64,000 nucleotides of DNA from Brenneria salicis ATCC 15712 = DSM 30166 (GTDB lineage Bacteria > Pseudomonadota > Gammaproteobacteria > Enterobacterales > Enterobacteriaceae), in assembly GCF_003315515.1 (NCBI RefSeq), contig NZ_QNRY01000017.1, positions 1 through 64,000 on the forward strand. The letters run 5' to 3'. The notes under the pieces are model-generated. The model saw nothing but the letters and a program-made list of their open reading frames with translations. It had not been told where the DNA came from and searched no databases. The translations under genes were made by a program, and so were the position numbers. Position 1 is the first letter of the stretch. Each line of letters opens with the position of its first letter. Shown in pieces: positions 27,691 through 36,583 of this stretch.

Positions 27691-28512
27691 TTAGCGTTTA
27701 TAAGCAAATAAATTTACTTTAGCATATTTCCCTTTTATGGTCTTAAGCATCGCGATAACCTTTATCTGGTCCTGTTCCATAAAATCAATTGGCGGACAGC
27801 CGTGCTTTTTTATAAAATGGTCAATGGCCGCGCTTTTTATATTTTCATAGTTATCTTTGCTGCATATCGTTGACTGTTTTTCACTCCAATCATCATCACC
27901 CAAATATTTTTCAGAATCAGGGATATCAGCAAAATAACCAAAAGGCGGATGCATTCCCGCTTTATAGGCTAAAACAGTATGATCGACATGCTCCATTGCA
28001 TTGTAATAGTTTTCATCCATCAAGCCAATTTTTTTAAGGCATTGAAGTGAATAGTAGGAGAATGCCCCGACACAAAAACCAAACAGCGGCAATTTAAACT
28101 CTTTATATGTTGCCACCAGATTGGGTGTCGGCATGTAACTCTCATCATGATTGCTATGACCATGCTGACTAAAGTTAAGATGCTGAATGCCCGTCACTTT
28201 GGAAATAAAGATATATTGCTCAAACACACGTTTATCTTTTATGTAGATATCATCTTCTATGATAAAGAAGTGATCCACTTTTCTATCAAGTAAGTACTGC
28301 AACGCTTTATTTTTACTTTTTCCCACACCCAGATTGACTTCATTCTTGATAATAGTGTGCGATATTGCATCGAATTGGGAAAAATCGTTTCCATCATTTA
28401 TAATGACAAATTCATCGATCACATCGAACGGCAAAGATTGATACAACCGCAGCAGACCATCTGGTCTGTTATAGGTTACAATGCCAACGCCTATTTTCTT
28501 TCCATTAATCAT
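27691..28512 (-). CDS. Glycosyltransferase, GT2-like
   Basis: 273-residue protein starting IGVGIVTYNRPDGLLRLYQSL, a GT-A nucleotide-sugar fold start. VIINDGND follows near residue 36 and the acidic FFIIEDDIYIKD near 82-93 takes the place of the DXD metal site. A later segment, MDENYYNAMEHVDHTVLAYKAG, resembles the acceptor side of capsule/O-antigen GT2 enzymes. The ATG follows GGGGGAATT, a good ribosome site. It is 24 bases downstream of the 1228-residue transferase on the same strand, so the two form an operon. AT-rich compared with the flagellar genes. Sugar and acceptor are unknown. Confidence 0.72.
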   Translation of the reverse strand: MINGKKIGVGIVTYNRPDGLLRLYQSLPFDVIDEFVIINDGNDFSQFDAISHTIIKNEVNLGVGKSKNKALQYLLDRKVDHFFIIEDDIYIKDKRVFEQYIFISKVTGIQHLNFSQHGHSNHDESYMPTPNLVATYKEFKLPLFGFCVGAFSYYSLQCLKKIGLMDENYYNAMEHVDHTVLAYKAGMHPPFGYFADIPDSEKYLGDDDWSEKQSTICSKDNYENIKSAAIDHFIKKHGCPPIDFMEQDQIKVIAMLKTIKGKYAKVNLFAYKR

Positions 28513-28536
28513 AAGAATTCCCCCCTTACGCCAATA

Positions 28537-31500
28537 TCATGCTGGCAACCAAGCCTTCTGCCAATCCGCCAGTCCATCCCCTTCCAGCATCCAGTCGCGG
28601 TAAACCTCTGCGCGCAACTGATCACCCATTTTTTCACTCTCATCCATATCCGCCAGATGCATGCGAATAGCTTCCATCCAGTCTTTAAATCGATTATTTA
28701 CCCGTGTAACGGGCAAACCACAACGATAAGGTTCGATATCGGTACAAATCACTGGAATGCCGCAGGCTCCCAATTCCAGCAGACGCAAATTGCTTTTACA
28801 TTCGTTGAATTGGTTATATTCCAGCGGCACCAGCGCTAAATCTAAATTAAGGCTGGCGGTTTTTTGCGGGTAGTATTCGATGGGTACGCCGGCATGAAAC
28901 TCGCATTGAATACCTTCCGGTTTCATCCCCATAAATACCCATTCCACCTCATTTTCCAATTCTTTAATCACCGAACGCAGCAACATTAAGTCTCCCCGGT
29001 GGCTGCTGCCCCCGGCCCAACCGATACGGGGTTTACGCCCCTGCCGCCGCAGGCTGTTCAATCCTTTCCACCATGAAACAGGCAACCGATTACAGGCCAC
29101 ACGAATATCCGAATGATAAGCAGAATACGCGTCCGCCAACGCCGGAGTGGAAACCACCACCCAGTCAACAGACTCTAATGCGCGACGAAAATTCTTAATC
29201 CGCTCCTGCAAAAAGTTTTTTCTATTACCACTATTAATTGGAATGTTCAGGATGTAATCATCAAATTCCGCCACGATATGCGCATGAGTATATTGGCGGT
29301 ATCTTTTTACAATCTGTGGCATATGCGGCCCATAAGCTAACTGCGCAATAATCACGTCCGGCGAGAGGCGTTCCACATCCAGCACATCCGCCATACCATG
29401 TTTTAAACCGCCTTCTATATGCATTTCCTGCTCCAACGCCTGAAACGGGAACATGACCCGATAATGACCGCAACCATACCAGTCCGAGTGATTCGCCAAC
29501 ACTACCGGCAAAGGGCGACCAGGCAAAGGAAGCTGGCAACGCGCCATATCCGGCGCCAGACCAAACCCCGGCGCATTGCGGCCAAAATCCGGGTGATAAT
29601 GCGGGTCGTCGACTAACTGTGCAAACCATCGCTGATACAAGGGTTCGATATCCTGAATCCGGGGCATGGCGGATACCCCAAAGCGCGCCAGCAGACGAGA
29701 GGCGCCGCCCATATGACGGAGATGCGCATCCGGTGTCCATACCGTCAGATAGCCCTGTTGCTGTGCTTTCAAGGACAGATCGACATCGCCGAAATAGGCA
29801 GGAAATTGCTCCGCATCAAAGCCGCCTAATTCATTGAACACGTCGCGACGCATCATCATGCAGGCAGCGCTGACAGCGCCGGAATCATGTGTCACCTGCA
29901 AAAGCCGCATATATCCAGGCGCCTCTGCGTCCAATCCTTGAAAGGCGATTCCGGCGCTGCCGTTCAGTCCCAACACCATCCCCCCATGCTGAATGCGCCC
30001 ATCCTCAAAGGTCATTTTAGCGCCGACAATGCCGACCTCCGGGCGCAAAGCATGTTGCAGCAACGCTTGCAACCACTCGCCGTTCAATATCACCGTATCA
30101 TTGTTCAAAAATAGCAACACATCGCCATGAGCGTGCGTCGCTGCATAATTGTTGATGGCGGAAAAATTGAATTCCTCATGCCATTGCAGCACCCGTATCT
30201 GCGCCAACCCCATCTCAGCCAGACGTTGCAAAAACTGGCAGGCCCCCGGTTCAGTAGAACCATTATCCACCAGCAGCAGCTCGTAGCGGGAATACTGCGT
30301 TTTTTCCATCAAGCTTTCTACGCATTCGCTAAGCAACACCAGATGGTCACGCGTTGGAATGATGATAGAAACCAACGGTTGCAAGTCATGCTGATACTGA
30401 ATGCGCCACGTCCCTGCGCTGTTTCCCGGCACAATCGTTCCCTGGATCTGGCAGCGGGCCAGGTGACGGGCCAATATTTGAGGATAAGCAAGGGACAATT
30501 CGGCGCCGGATAAGCAGTCATACAGACTGTCACTGGTGTAGATCAGGACATCAGGGATATGCGCCACCGCCTGCGGACCGACCTGCTCGATTACTTGCCA
30601 CACCGTGTCGAACACTCCAAATATGCCCAACTGCACATCCATCCCCTGAGAGCGGCGCAGACTGTCAACACTCAGTGCCAGGTTACGTCCGATGTAAGGA
30701 TAACTACGCAACAAATCGATATTGCAGGCAGGTTTCAGTACCGGATTCACAACCTCGCCTTTCTGCCAGTGCGCCTCGTCCATATAGAACACCAGCGCCT
30801 GTTCATGACGTAGCCGATATTCGGCCAGCAACAGCAATGTTTGGGGCAAAAGCCGATCGCCGGCATGTAAGATCAAAAGAAATGAAGCAACGGTCTGCTC
30901 CACCAACCGGTTTATCTGAGAAATACCGCTATTATCCGCTGGCAGCCAGTTCACATCGCCCGGAATCTCCGCCGGACACTGCGCCGCGATCAAATAAACC
31001 TCACTGGCGGGTTGCCAGAGTTCTTGCACACTTTGCCAGGAGTTGACGATCGCCGCGGAAGATTCATCATCTCCCGCCACTATCGCGATCGCAGTCTGTC
31101 CGAGTTCCGGCTGATTATGGATATAAGCTTGTAAAAGTGCGCGTCGGGCCGGCGTGATCTGACGTTCGTCCAACCATTTGCCGACGGAATAAGCTGGTTT
31201 GGTTTTATCGCGTAACGTCTGGTTATGCAGCGTTAAACGCTGCCATTCCTGATCGGAAATCGTCTTTAGCGATGGCGCGGCAAGATTTTCAAGCAGTGTA
31301 GAAAGTTGCTCCGAAAGACGATAATTAACGGCATATTCTCCGCATGATCGCCGTGCCGACGCCAACGCGTTTGCATACCCGTCGACGATCTCACGCGCCG
31401 CATCATCAACGGATAAATCACGTGCCTGATGGTACGCGCGAAACAGATCAGGCTCCCATCGCCCCGTCCCCAAATACCCCAGAACCCCGTGACCGCGATA

Positions 31501-32223
31501 CAAATACACCGGAATGCCCGCGCACACGGCATATTGCGCAATCCGTCCGTTGGCGATAACGGCATCGTATTCATTCCATAACGCGGGCAGGTCGGGCATT
31601 ACCTGCTCACGCCTTTTTATATCGCATTGTACTCCCAGCGCCTGTAGCGCTTGCGCCAGCATAACGAAATGGTTATCCAGACGATCCACTACCAGCAGCA
31701 ATTTCTTTAATGCCACCGGTTTTTCATCAGGCCGCCACGGAACGAAATAACGTTCAGGCACCGGGTTGGCGAAGACGTTTATCAGCGCTTCGTTAATACC
31801 GCTGTCGCGCAAAAGATCTTTCATACCTGACACGCTGACCAGCACATTATCAGCCAACCGGTTTTCACACTGTATATCCGGCGGCATCTCTTCCCGTGTT
31901 TGCATCGCCAGGTGATGAAACAGGATCCGGCCAGATATACCACCATTCAGCAAGCGTGTCAGCAGCGCCGGACTGAGCGCGCCGTATTGCAACCAGAGCA
32001 GGTCGTACTCCCCGGCGTACTGGTACTCCTCATCATCGCTAATCCATAAAGGCGCATCGCCGAACTGCTGTTCAAAATCGTCTTTGAGCAGAGAAGTGTA
32101 GCGATGCGTATAGACATCCACTTGCCAGCCCCGCGCCAGAAACGCATCAATGACGTCACGCGTCGCCAACGCCTCATCGGAATAATCGGTCAACTGCAAC
32201 GTGGAAAGATAAACATGCGGCAT
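28537..32223 (-). CDS. Large multidomain glycosyltransferase (probable flagellin glycosylation)
   Basis: 1228-residue cytoplasmic protein with several transferase-like modules. Residues 1-320 look like a degenerate GT-B module and 370-600 a degenerate GT2-like module. Residues 616-850 are a clear GT2 domain (LVSIIIPTRDHLVLLSECVES, LLVDNGSTEPG, LLFLNNDTVILNGEW near 703-717, GGFDAEQFPAYFGDVDLSLK). Residues 905-1225 form a GT-B domain of glycosyltransferase family 1/4 type (RKPRIGWAGGSSHRGDL, PVICTDIEPYRCGLPVTR). Encoded directly beside fliC and followed by another transferase gene. Flagellin O-glycosylation is the likely role by position; the sugar is unknown. Base composition here is not AT-rich, unlike the two smaller transferases. 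Confidence 0.75.
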   Translation of the reverse strand: MPHVYLSTLQLTDYSDEALATRDVIDAFLARGWQVDVYTHRYTSLLKDDFEQQFGDAPLWISDDEEYQYAGEYDLLWLQYGALSPALLTRLLNGGISGRILFHHLAMQTREEMPPDIQCENRLADNVLVSVSGMKDLLRDSGINEALINVFANPVPERYFVPWRPDEKPVALKKLLLVVDRLDNHFVMLAQALQALGVQCDIKRREQVMPDLPALWNEYDAVIANGRIAQYAVCAGIPVYLYRGHGVLGYLGTGRWEPDLFRAYHQARDLSVDDAAREIVDGYANALASARRSCGEYAVNYRLSEQLSTLLENLAAPSLKTISDQEWQRLTLHNQTLRDKTKPAYSVGKWLDERQITPARRALLQAYIHNQPELGQTAIAIVAGDDESSAAIVNSWQSVQELWQPASEVYLIAAQCPAEIPGDVNWLPADNSGISQINRLVEQTVASFLLILHAGDRLLPQTLLLLAEYRLRHEQALVFYMDEAHWQKGEVVNPVLKPACNIDLLRSYPYIGRNLALSVDSLRRSQGMDVQLGIFGVFDTVWQVIEQVGPQAVAHIPDVLIYTSDSLYDCLSGAELSLAYPQILARHLARCQIQGTIVPGNSAGTWRIQYQHDLQPLVSIIIPTRDHLVLLSECVESLMEKTQYSRYELLLVDNGSTEPGACQFLQRLAEMGLAQIRVLQWHEEFNFSAINNYAATHAHGDVLLFLNNDTVILNGEWLQALLQHALRPEVGIVGAKMTFEDGRIQHGGMVLGLNGSAGIAFQGLDAEAPGYMRLLQVTHDSGAVSAACMMMRRDVFNELGGFDAEQFPAYFGDVDLSLKAQQQGYLTVWTPDAHLRHMGGASRLLARFGVSAMPRIQDIEPLYQRWFAQLVDDPHYHPDFGRNAPGFGLAPDMARCQLPLPGRPLPVVLANHSDWYGCGHYRVMFPFQALEQEMHIEGGLKHGMADVLDVERLSPDVIIAQLAYGPHMPQIVKRYRQYTHAHIVAEFDDYILNIPINSGNRKNFLQERIKNFRRALESVDWVVVSTPALADAYSAYHSDIRVACNRLPVSWWKGLNSLRRQGRKPRIGWAGGSSHRGDLMLLRSVIKELENEVEWVFMGMKPEGIQCEFHAGVPIEYYPQKTASLNLDLALVPLEYNQFNECKSNLRLLELGACGIPVICTDIEPYRCGLPVTRVNNRFKDWMEAIRMHLADMDESEKMGDQLRAEVYRDWMLEGDGLADWQKAWLPA

Positions 32224-32333
32224 AACGCCATTCCTTCGGGTGGATTAACGGCAATATTGTAGTTAGTATGCAAGAAACGCGGGTTATTCGATGCGCGGAG
32301 AACCGGATAAAAATCGGCGCTAATAACAGAATT

Positions 32334-32357
32334 AAAAAACCCGGCGTTGCCGGGTTT
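32334..32357 (-). terminator. Rho-independent terminator of fliC
   Basis: On the minus strand AAACCCGGC/GCCGGGTTT with a short AAC loop is followed by six T residues, 25 bases after the fliC stop. It insulates the glycosyltransferase operon from the very strong fliC transcription. Confidence 0.92.
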
Positions 32358-32381
32358 GAAGAAAAATCAGACAGGTATTGA

Positions 32382-33257
32382 TTATTGCAGCAGAGACAGA
32401 ACAGTCTGCGGAACCTGGTTGGCCTGAGACAGTACAGAAGTACCAGCCTGTTGCAGAATCTGCGCCCGACTCATGTTGGACACTTCCGTCGCGTAGTCTG
32501 CGTCTTGAATACGGCTGCGAGCGGCAGACAGGTTGTTAATGGAGTTGTTCAGGTTAGTGATGGTGGATTCGAAACGGTTCTGAATCGCACCCAGGTTGCT
32601 ACGTGCGGTATCCACGCTTTGCAGAGCGGTATCAACCGCGTCAACGATAGTCTGAGCCAAGCCACCGCTACCACCAACAGCACCGCTTAAATCAGCTGCA
32701 AGAGCAGTTACAGCGGCAGCGACACCACTTGCCAGGCCGCCACCTGTGGTAGCATTGACCAGTGCGCCTGAGTCAATGGTGATAACTTCGTCAGAACCGG
32801 TATTAGCGCCAACCTGAATGCTGATGCCGCCGGAAGCGGAACCGTCCAGCAGTTTGGTGCTGTTGAAAGTTGCAGAGCTGGCTACACGGTTGATTTCGTC
32901 CAGACGCTGTTGCATTTCAGTCGCGATTGATTCACGGTCAGTTGAACTGTTGGTATCGTTAGCCGCCTGAACCGCCAATTCACGGATACGTTGCAGGTTG
33001 TTGTTGATTTCGTTCAGGTTGCCTTCGGCAGTTTGCGTCAGAGAGATACCATCGTTGGCGTTACGGGCAGCCTGAGTCAGACCTTTAACCTGAGCGGTCA
33101 TACGGTTGATAATCGACTGGCCGGTAGCGTCGTCTTTGGCGCTGTTGATACGCTGGCCGGAAGACAGACGTTCGATGGCGGTACCCAGAGAAGACTGAGA
33201 TTTGTTCAGGTTGTTCTGAGTCGTCAGAGACATGATGTTAGTATTGATTACTGCCAT
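32382..33257 (-). CDS. fliC: Flagellin FliC
   Basis: 291-residue flagellin, the filament subunit. N-terminal D0/D1: AVINTNIMSLTTQNNLNKSQ and IERLSSGQRINSAKDDATGQ. C-terminal D1/D0: ARSRIQDADYATEVSNMSRAQILQQAGTSVLSQANQ. The middle (about 135-200) is only a short Ala/Gly/Ser/Thr-rich stretch, so the outer D2/D3 domains of longer flagellins are missing. Many Ser/Thr there could be glycosylation targets. A consensus sigma-28 promoter lies at 33328-33354 and a strong terminator follows. It diverges from fliD. Confidence 0.97.
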   Translation of the reverse strand: MAVINTNIMSLTTQNNLNKSQSSLGTAIERLSSGQRINSAKDDATGQSIINRMTAQVKGLTQAARNANDGISLTQTAEGNLNEINNNLQRIRELAVQAANDTNSSTDRESIATEMQQRLDEINRVASSATFNSTKLLDGSASGGISIQVGANTGSDEVITIDSGALVNATTGGGLASGVAAAVTALAADLSGAVGGSGGLAQTIVDAVDTALQSVDTARSNLGAIQNRFESTITNLNNSINNLSAARSRIQDADYATEVSNMSRAQILQQAGTSVLSQANQVPQTVLSLLQ

Positions 33258-33327
33258 AATAGCGATTCCTTAATCAGTAAGTGTAGATTTCGGGTTAGAC
33301 CCACGGGTTCATCCCCGTCGCTAACAT

Positions 33328-33354
33328 TTATCGGAATGCTTTTGGGAAGCTTTA
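33328..33354 (-). promoter_or_regulatory. Sigma-28 promoter of fliC
   Basis: On the minus strand TAAAGCTT, an 11-base spacer and TCCGATAA, against the consensus TAAAGTTT-N11-GCCGATAA. It ends 71 bases before the fliC start. Confidence 0.9.
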
Positions 33355-33490
33355 ATTTTTTTTATCCAAAACTGCAACATTCTTCTTATAGCCTGCCTTT
33401 TTATCCGCTTATTCGGACGATTGCGCGGCATGCCAATGCGGTATGGTATAAATCTCTATTTATCATTCCCGATTTACCGAATAATTATTC

Positions 33491-33517
33491 TAAACTTCAG
33501 AAACAATCAGCCGATAA
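33491..33517 (+). promoter_or_regulatory. Sigma-28 promoter of fliDST
   Basis: TAAACTTC at 33491-33498, an 11-base spacer and a perfect GCCGATAA at 33510-33517, 42 bases before the fliD ATG. It is divergent from the fliC promoter within the same 302-base gap, which holds nothing else I can identify. Confidence 0.92.
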
Positions 33518-33559
33518 TCTGTCTTGTAACTTTCTCGCTAACAGGATAAGGATCTTGTC

Positions 33560-34960
33560 ATGGCAAATATTTCATCTTTGGGGGTCGGTTCCGGCCTGGA
33601 CTTAAGTACGCTGATCACCAAGATTCAGACGGTGGAAGAACAAACGCGCCTGACGCCTATCACCACTCAGCAAACCAGTTATAAAGCGCAACTTAGCGGC
33701 GTCAGCGCGCTCAAAAGCGCCCTTGATAAACTGAACACCGCCACCAATGCGTTGGCCAAGTCGGAATCCTTCGGCATTACCGCAGGTTCAATCGATGCTA
33801 TCAATAATACTTCGGTTACAAGCACCAACACCGCGTTCACCGCCACCACGGACAGTAAAGCGGTAGCGGGTAACTATAGCGTCAGCGTCAGTCAACTCGC
33901 TCAGGCCCATTCCATTCTTTCAGCCACGCACAACAGCGCAACCGACGCGCTGGGAAGCGCCGACGGCACGCTGACCATCACTCAGGCCAATGGCGAGAAG
34001 CTCGAAATCGCCCTTACTGGCGGTGAAACATCGTTGAATGATGTGCGCGACGCCATCAATAAGTCAGAAGGCGGGGTGAGCGCCAGCGTAATCAAGGCAA
34101 ACGACAATAACTACTATTTGATGCTAACGGCGAAAGATACCGGCACCGAGTCAGCGATCACCGTAGAAGACAGCAGCGGAACGTTGGGTAATTTCACGCA
34201 GCAGGTGGCGGCGCAAAACGCCTTAATCTCCATCAACGGCATTGAGGTCGAACGCCAGAGCAACACCATCGACGACGCGCTGGAAGGCGTTACGCTGACG
34301 TTGAAGGCCACCACCACAGAAGGCAAGCCGGAAACGCTGGATATTTCCCAGGACATCACCGGCATGAAAGATGCCATTACCGCCTGGGTAAACGCCTATA
34401 ACTCGGTGTTGGACGTCATCTCCGCCCAAACCAAATACACGGCGGTTGAAGCCGGGGAAGAACAGAGCAGTAGTAACGGTTCGTTGATTGGCGATAGCAC
34501 GGTGCGCGGCATTCAGAGTCAACTGAGAAGCTACCTGACCACCATTCAAAGCGAAAGCGGCGATTTCAGCATTATGGCGGATCTGGGGATCACTCAGAAT
34601 TATAAAACCGGCAAGCTGGAAATTGACAATGCCACGCTGGAAAAAGCGCTGAAGGAAGAACCGGGCAACGTCAAAGCGTTTTTCGTCGGCGACAGTAAGG
34701 AAACCGGCCTGGCCACACAAGTCCGCAGCTATCTGCAAGATGTGCTGGATACGACGGATGGGGTGCTGAAAACCAAAGAAGATGGCATCAATACCACGTT
34801 GAAAAAGCTGGATACGCAATATACTCAGGCCGAAGCCGCCATTGAAGCCTTGATCACCCGCTATCAGACCCAATTCACCAAGCTGGACTCGCTTTTGTCG
34901 CAGAACAACAATACCTTAAGCTATCTGACGCGGCAGTTCAGTTCAACCAGCAGCAGCTAA
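33560..34960 (+). CDS. fliD: Flagellar filament cap FliD
   Basis: 466-residue hook-associated protein 2, the pentameric cap under which flagellin folds at the filament tip. The FliD N-terminal domain starts NISSLGVGSGLDLSTLITKIQ; the C-terminal coiled coil (about 400-460) includes LDTQYTQAEAAIEALITRYQTQFTKLDSLLSQ. The usual FliD ending LSYLTRQFSS is present. Read from its own sigma-28 promoter, with fliS 16 bases downstream and then fliT. Confidence 0.96.
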   Translation: MANISSLGVGSGLDLSTLITKIQTVEEQTRLTPITTQQTSYKAQLSGVSALKSALDKLNTATNALAKSESFGITAGSIDAINNTSVTSTNTAFTATTDSKAVAGNYSVSVSQLAQAHSILSATHNSATDALGSADGTLTITQANGEKLEIALTGGETSLNDVRDAINKSEGGVSASVIKANDNNYYLMLTAKDTGTESAITVEDSSGTLGNFTQQVAAQNALISINGIEVERQSNTIDDALEGVTLTLKATTTEGKPETLDISQDITGMKDAITAWVNAYNSVLDVISAQTKYTAVEAGEEQSSSNGSLIGDSTVRGIQSQLRSYLTTIQSESGDFSIMADLGITQNYKTGKLEIDNATLEKALKEEPGNVKAFFVGDSKETGLATQVRSYLQDVLDTTDGVLKTKEDGINTTLKKLDTQYTQAEAAIEALITRYQTQFTKLDSLLSQNNNTLSYLTRQFSSTSSS

Positions 34961-34976
34961 ATGAAAAGGAGCATTG

Positions 34977-35390
34977 ATGTATAACATGAAAGGCAGCCAG
35001 GCCTATGCCCGCGTGGGTCTGGAAAGCGCGGTAATGAGCGCCAGTCCGCATCAGTTAATCGTCATGCTGTTCGATGGCGCGCGTAGCGCAATGGTGCGCG
35101 CGCGTATCCTTATGCAGCAAGGGGATATTCAAGGTAAAGGCGCGGCCTTGTCAAAAGCCATCGACATTATCTCAAATGGCCTGAAAACCGGATTGGATAT
35201 GGAGAAAGGCGGTGAATTGACGGAGAATCTCGCGGCGCTTTACGACTATATGACGCAGCGCCTGATGCTCGCCAACCTTCATAACAACATCGGGTTTATT
35301 GAAGAAGTTGAAGCGCTTCTGGAAAATATTGCCGACGCCTGGCGCCAGATCGGTCCCAAATATCAATTGCAATCGGCTCAGGAAGTATAG
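34977..35390 (+). CDS. fliS: Flagellin export chaperone FliS
   Basis: 137-residue helical chaperone that binds the C-terminal D0 of flagellin in the cytoplasm and prevents early polymerisation. Family hallmarks YARVGLESAVMSASPHQLIVMLFDGA and KGAALSKAIDIISNGL are present. An AAAAGGAG ribosome site precedes ATG 34977; a TTG three bases earlier is less likely. Second gene of fliDST, 2 bases before fliT. Confidence 0.96.
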   Translation: MYNMKGSQAYARVGLESAVMSASPHQLIVMLFDGARSAMVRARILMQQGDIQGKGAALSKAIDIISNGLKTGLDMEKGGELTENLAALYDYMTQRLMLANLHNNIGFIEEVEALLENIADAWRQIGPKYQLQSAQEV

Positions 35391-35392
35391 CA

Positions 35393-35761
35393 ATGGACAA
35401 TCTCCATCAGCTTGTAAAAGATTATCAGCAACTTCAGTCTCTTAGCCGCAAGATTCTGGGATTGGCGTCAAACGGTTTATGGGACGAGTTGGTCGAGTTG
35501 GAGATTGTCTATATTCAGACGGTGGAAAATCTGACTAAATACCCTATTCCAGATAACATCGACAGTGTGATGCGATTACACTTTCGAGAGATTTTACAGG
35601 AAATCATTGATACCGAATCGAAAGTAAAAGAACTACTGCAAAAAAGAATGGATGAATTGAGCACATTGATGAAGCAAACCGTCGCACAACAAAATGCCAA
35701 CATCGCCTACAATGAATTTGCCACACGCAATTGGCATCCCGATGGTACGAATGGCAATTAA
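35393..35761 (+). CDS. fliT: Flagellar chaperone FliT
   Basis: 122-residue helical protein, export chaperone for FliD and, in Salmonella, an antagonist of FlhDC. The segment LSRKILGLASNGLWDELVELEIVYIQTVENL (about 17-47) matches FliT helix 1-2. Last gene of fliDST; two bases separate it from fliS, so translation is probably coupled. An imperfect terminator follows at 35818-35856. Confidence 0.9.
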   Translation: MDNLHQLVKDYQQLQSLSRKILGLASNGLWDELVELEIVYIQTVENLTKYPIPDNIDSVMRLHFREILQEIIDTESKVKELLQKRMDELSTLMKQTVAQQNANIAYNEFATRNWHPDGTNGN

Positions 35762-35817
35762 TGCGTACCGATAACCCCGTCCTCAGTAGCGGTTGTTTAC
35801 TCCCTGTTTATTACACG

Positions 35818-35856
35818 AAAAACCAGAGGCCATTATCAGCCACTGGCTTTTCGTTT
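35818..35856. terminator. Imperfect hairpin between fliT and fliE
   Basis: AAAACCAG...GGC pairs with GCC...CTGG...TTTT (35819-35851) with one mismatch and one bulge, then TCGTTTTT. It lies 57 bases after fliT and before the convergent fliE end, so it could serve both genes. Confidence 0.6.
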
Positions 35857-35964
35857 TTACTGTCCGAAAAAATATCGTCGATCTGTAAAAACGACGAATG
35901 ACGAATAATGACAGTAACGGAATAAATTTACAGGCAAAATCGATATATAGATGTCAGCGGCCCA

Positions 35965-36282
35965 TCACACCGACATATTCATCACTTCCTGATAGGCTGA
36001 CACCAGCTTGTTTCTAACCTGAATCCCCATTTGCATGGAGATGGATGATTTTTGCAGATCCACCATCACATCATTCAACGCCACGCCGGGAACGCCCAGC
36101 GTGAAATTCTGGGCCTGCGCCCGCGCCGACTGTTGCGTGTCGCTGATCTTATCGATGGCGGATTTCAACTCGCTCGCAAACCCCGGCTCGATAGTGGGTC
36201 TGGCGCTGGGTGTATTATTAGAAGCTTGCAGCGCGGTAACCTGCATCTGCTGTAATACGCCTTCAATACCTTGAACTGACAT
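35965..36282 (-). CDS. fliE: Flagellar basal-body protein FliE
   Basis: 105-residue rod-base protein joining the MS ring to the proximal rod and needed for export gating. Start [21 protein letters not shown]; the C-terminus [44 protein letters not shown] is the conserved D0-like part. Single gene, transcribed away from fliF across 301 bases, as in other enterobacteria. Confidence 0.96.
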   Translation of the reverse strand: MSVQGIEGVLQQMQVTALQASNNTPSARPTIEPGFASELKSAIDKISDTQQSARAQAQNFTLGVPGVALNDVMVDLQKSSISMQMGIQVRNKLVSAYQEVMNMSV

Positions 36283-36583
36283 AACACCTCACTTATTCGT
36301 CATAACCCTTGGCCACGACAATCATTCCCACAACAATCATTCCCACAACAACGTCACAGTATGCCTATTACACGGCAATAACCCTACCATACCCAGGCGC
36401 AACTAAATGGCGTAATTAGCGTTAAAAATGTCACCTTATCGACCCATCGATTTTTCGTTTACGGAAAATAATGTCATGCCGATAAATATGGGCGAATGTT
36501 TTATTGATTGCGCAATGAGGGAGTTCTGTTTTGTCACGTCACAACGTTAAGTCTATCGTTCAACAATCAAGCAGAGATCGAGT
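36283..36583. promoter_or_regulatory. fliE-fliF divergent regulatory region
   Basis: 301 non-coding bases that must hold the class II (FlhDC-dependent) promoters of fliE and of the fliF operon. I cannot place an FlhDC site with confidence. A perfect 15-bp tandem duplication lies at 36318-36347. Confidence 0.6.
36318..36347. repeat. 15-bp perfect tandem duplication upstream of fliE
   Basis: ACAATCATTCCCACA occurs twice in a row (36318-36332, 36333-36347), followed by a further partial ACAAC. It lies 36 bases upstream of the fliE start, inside the likely promoter/leader. Confidence 0.85.
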
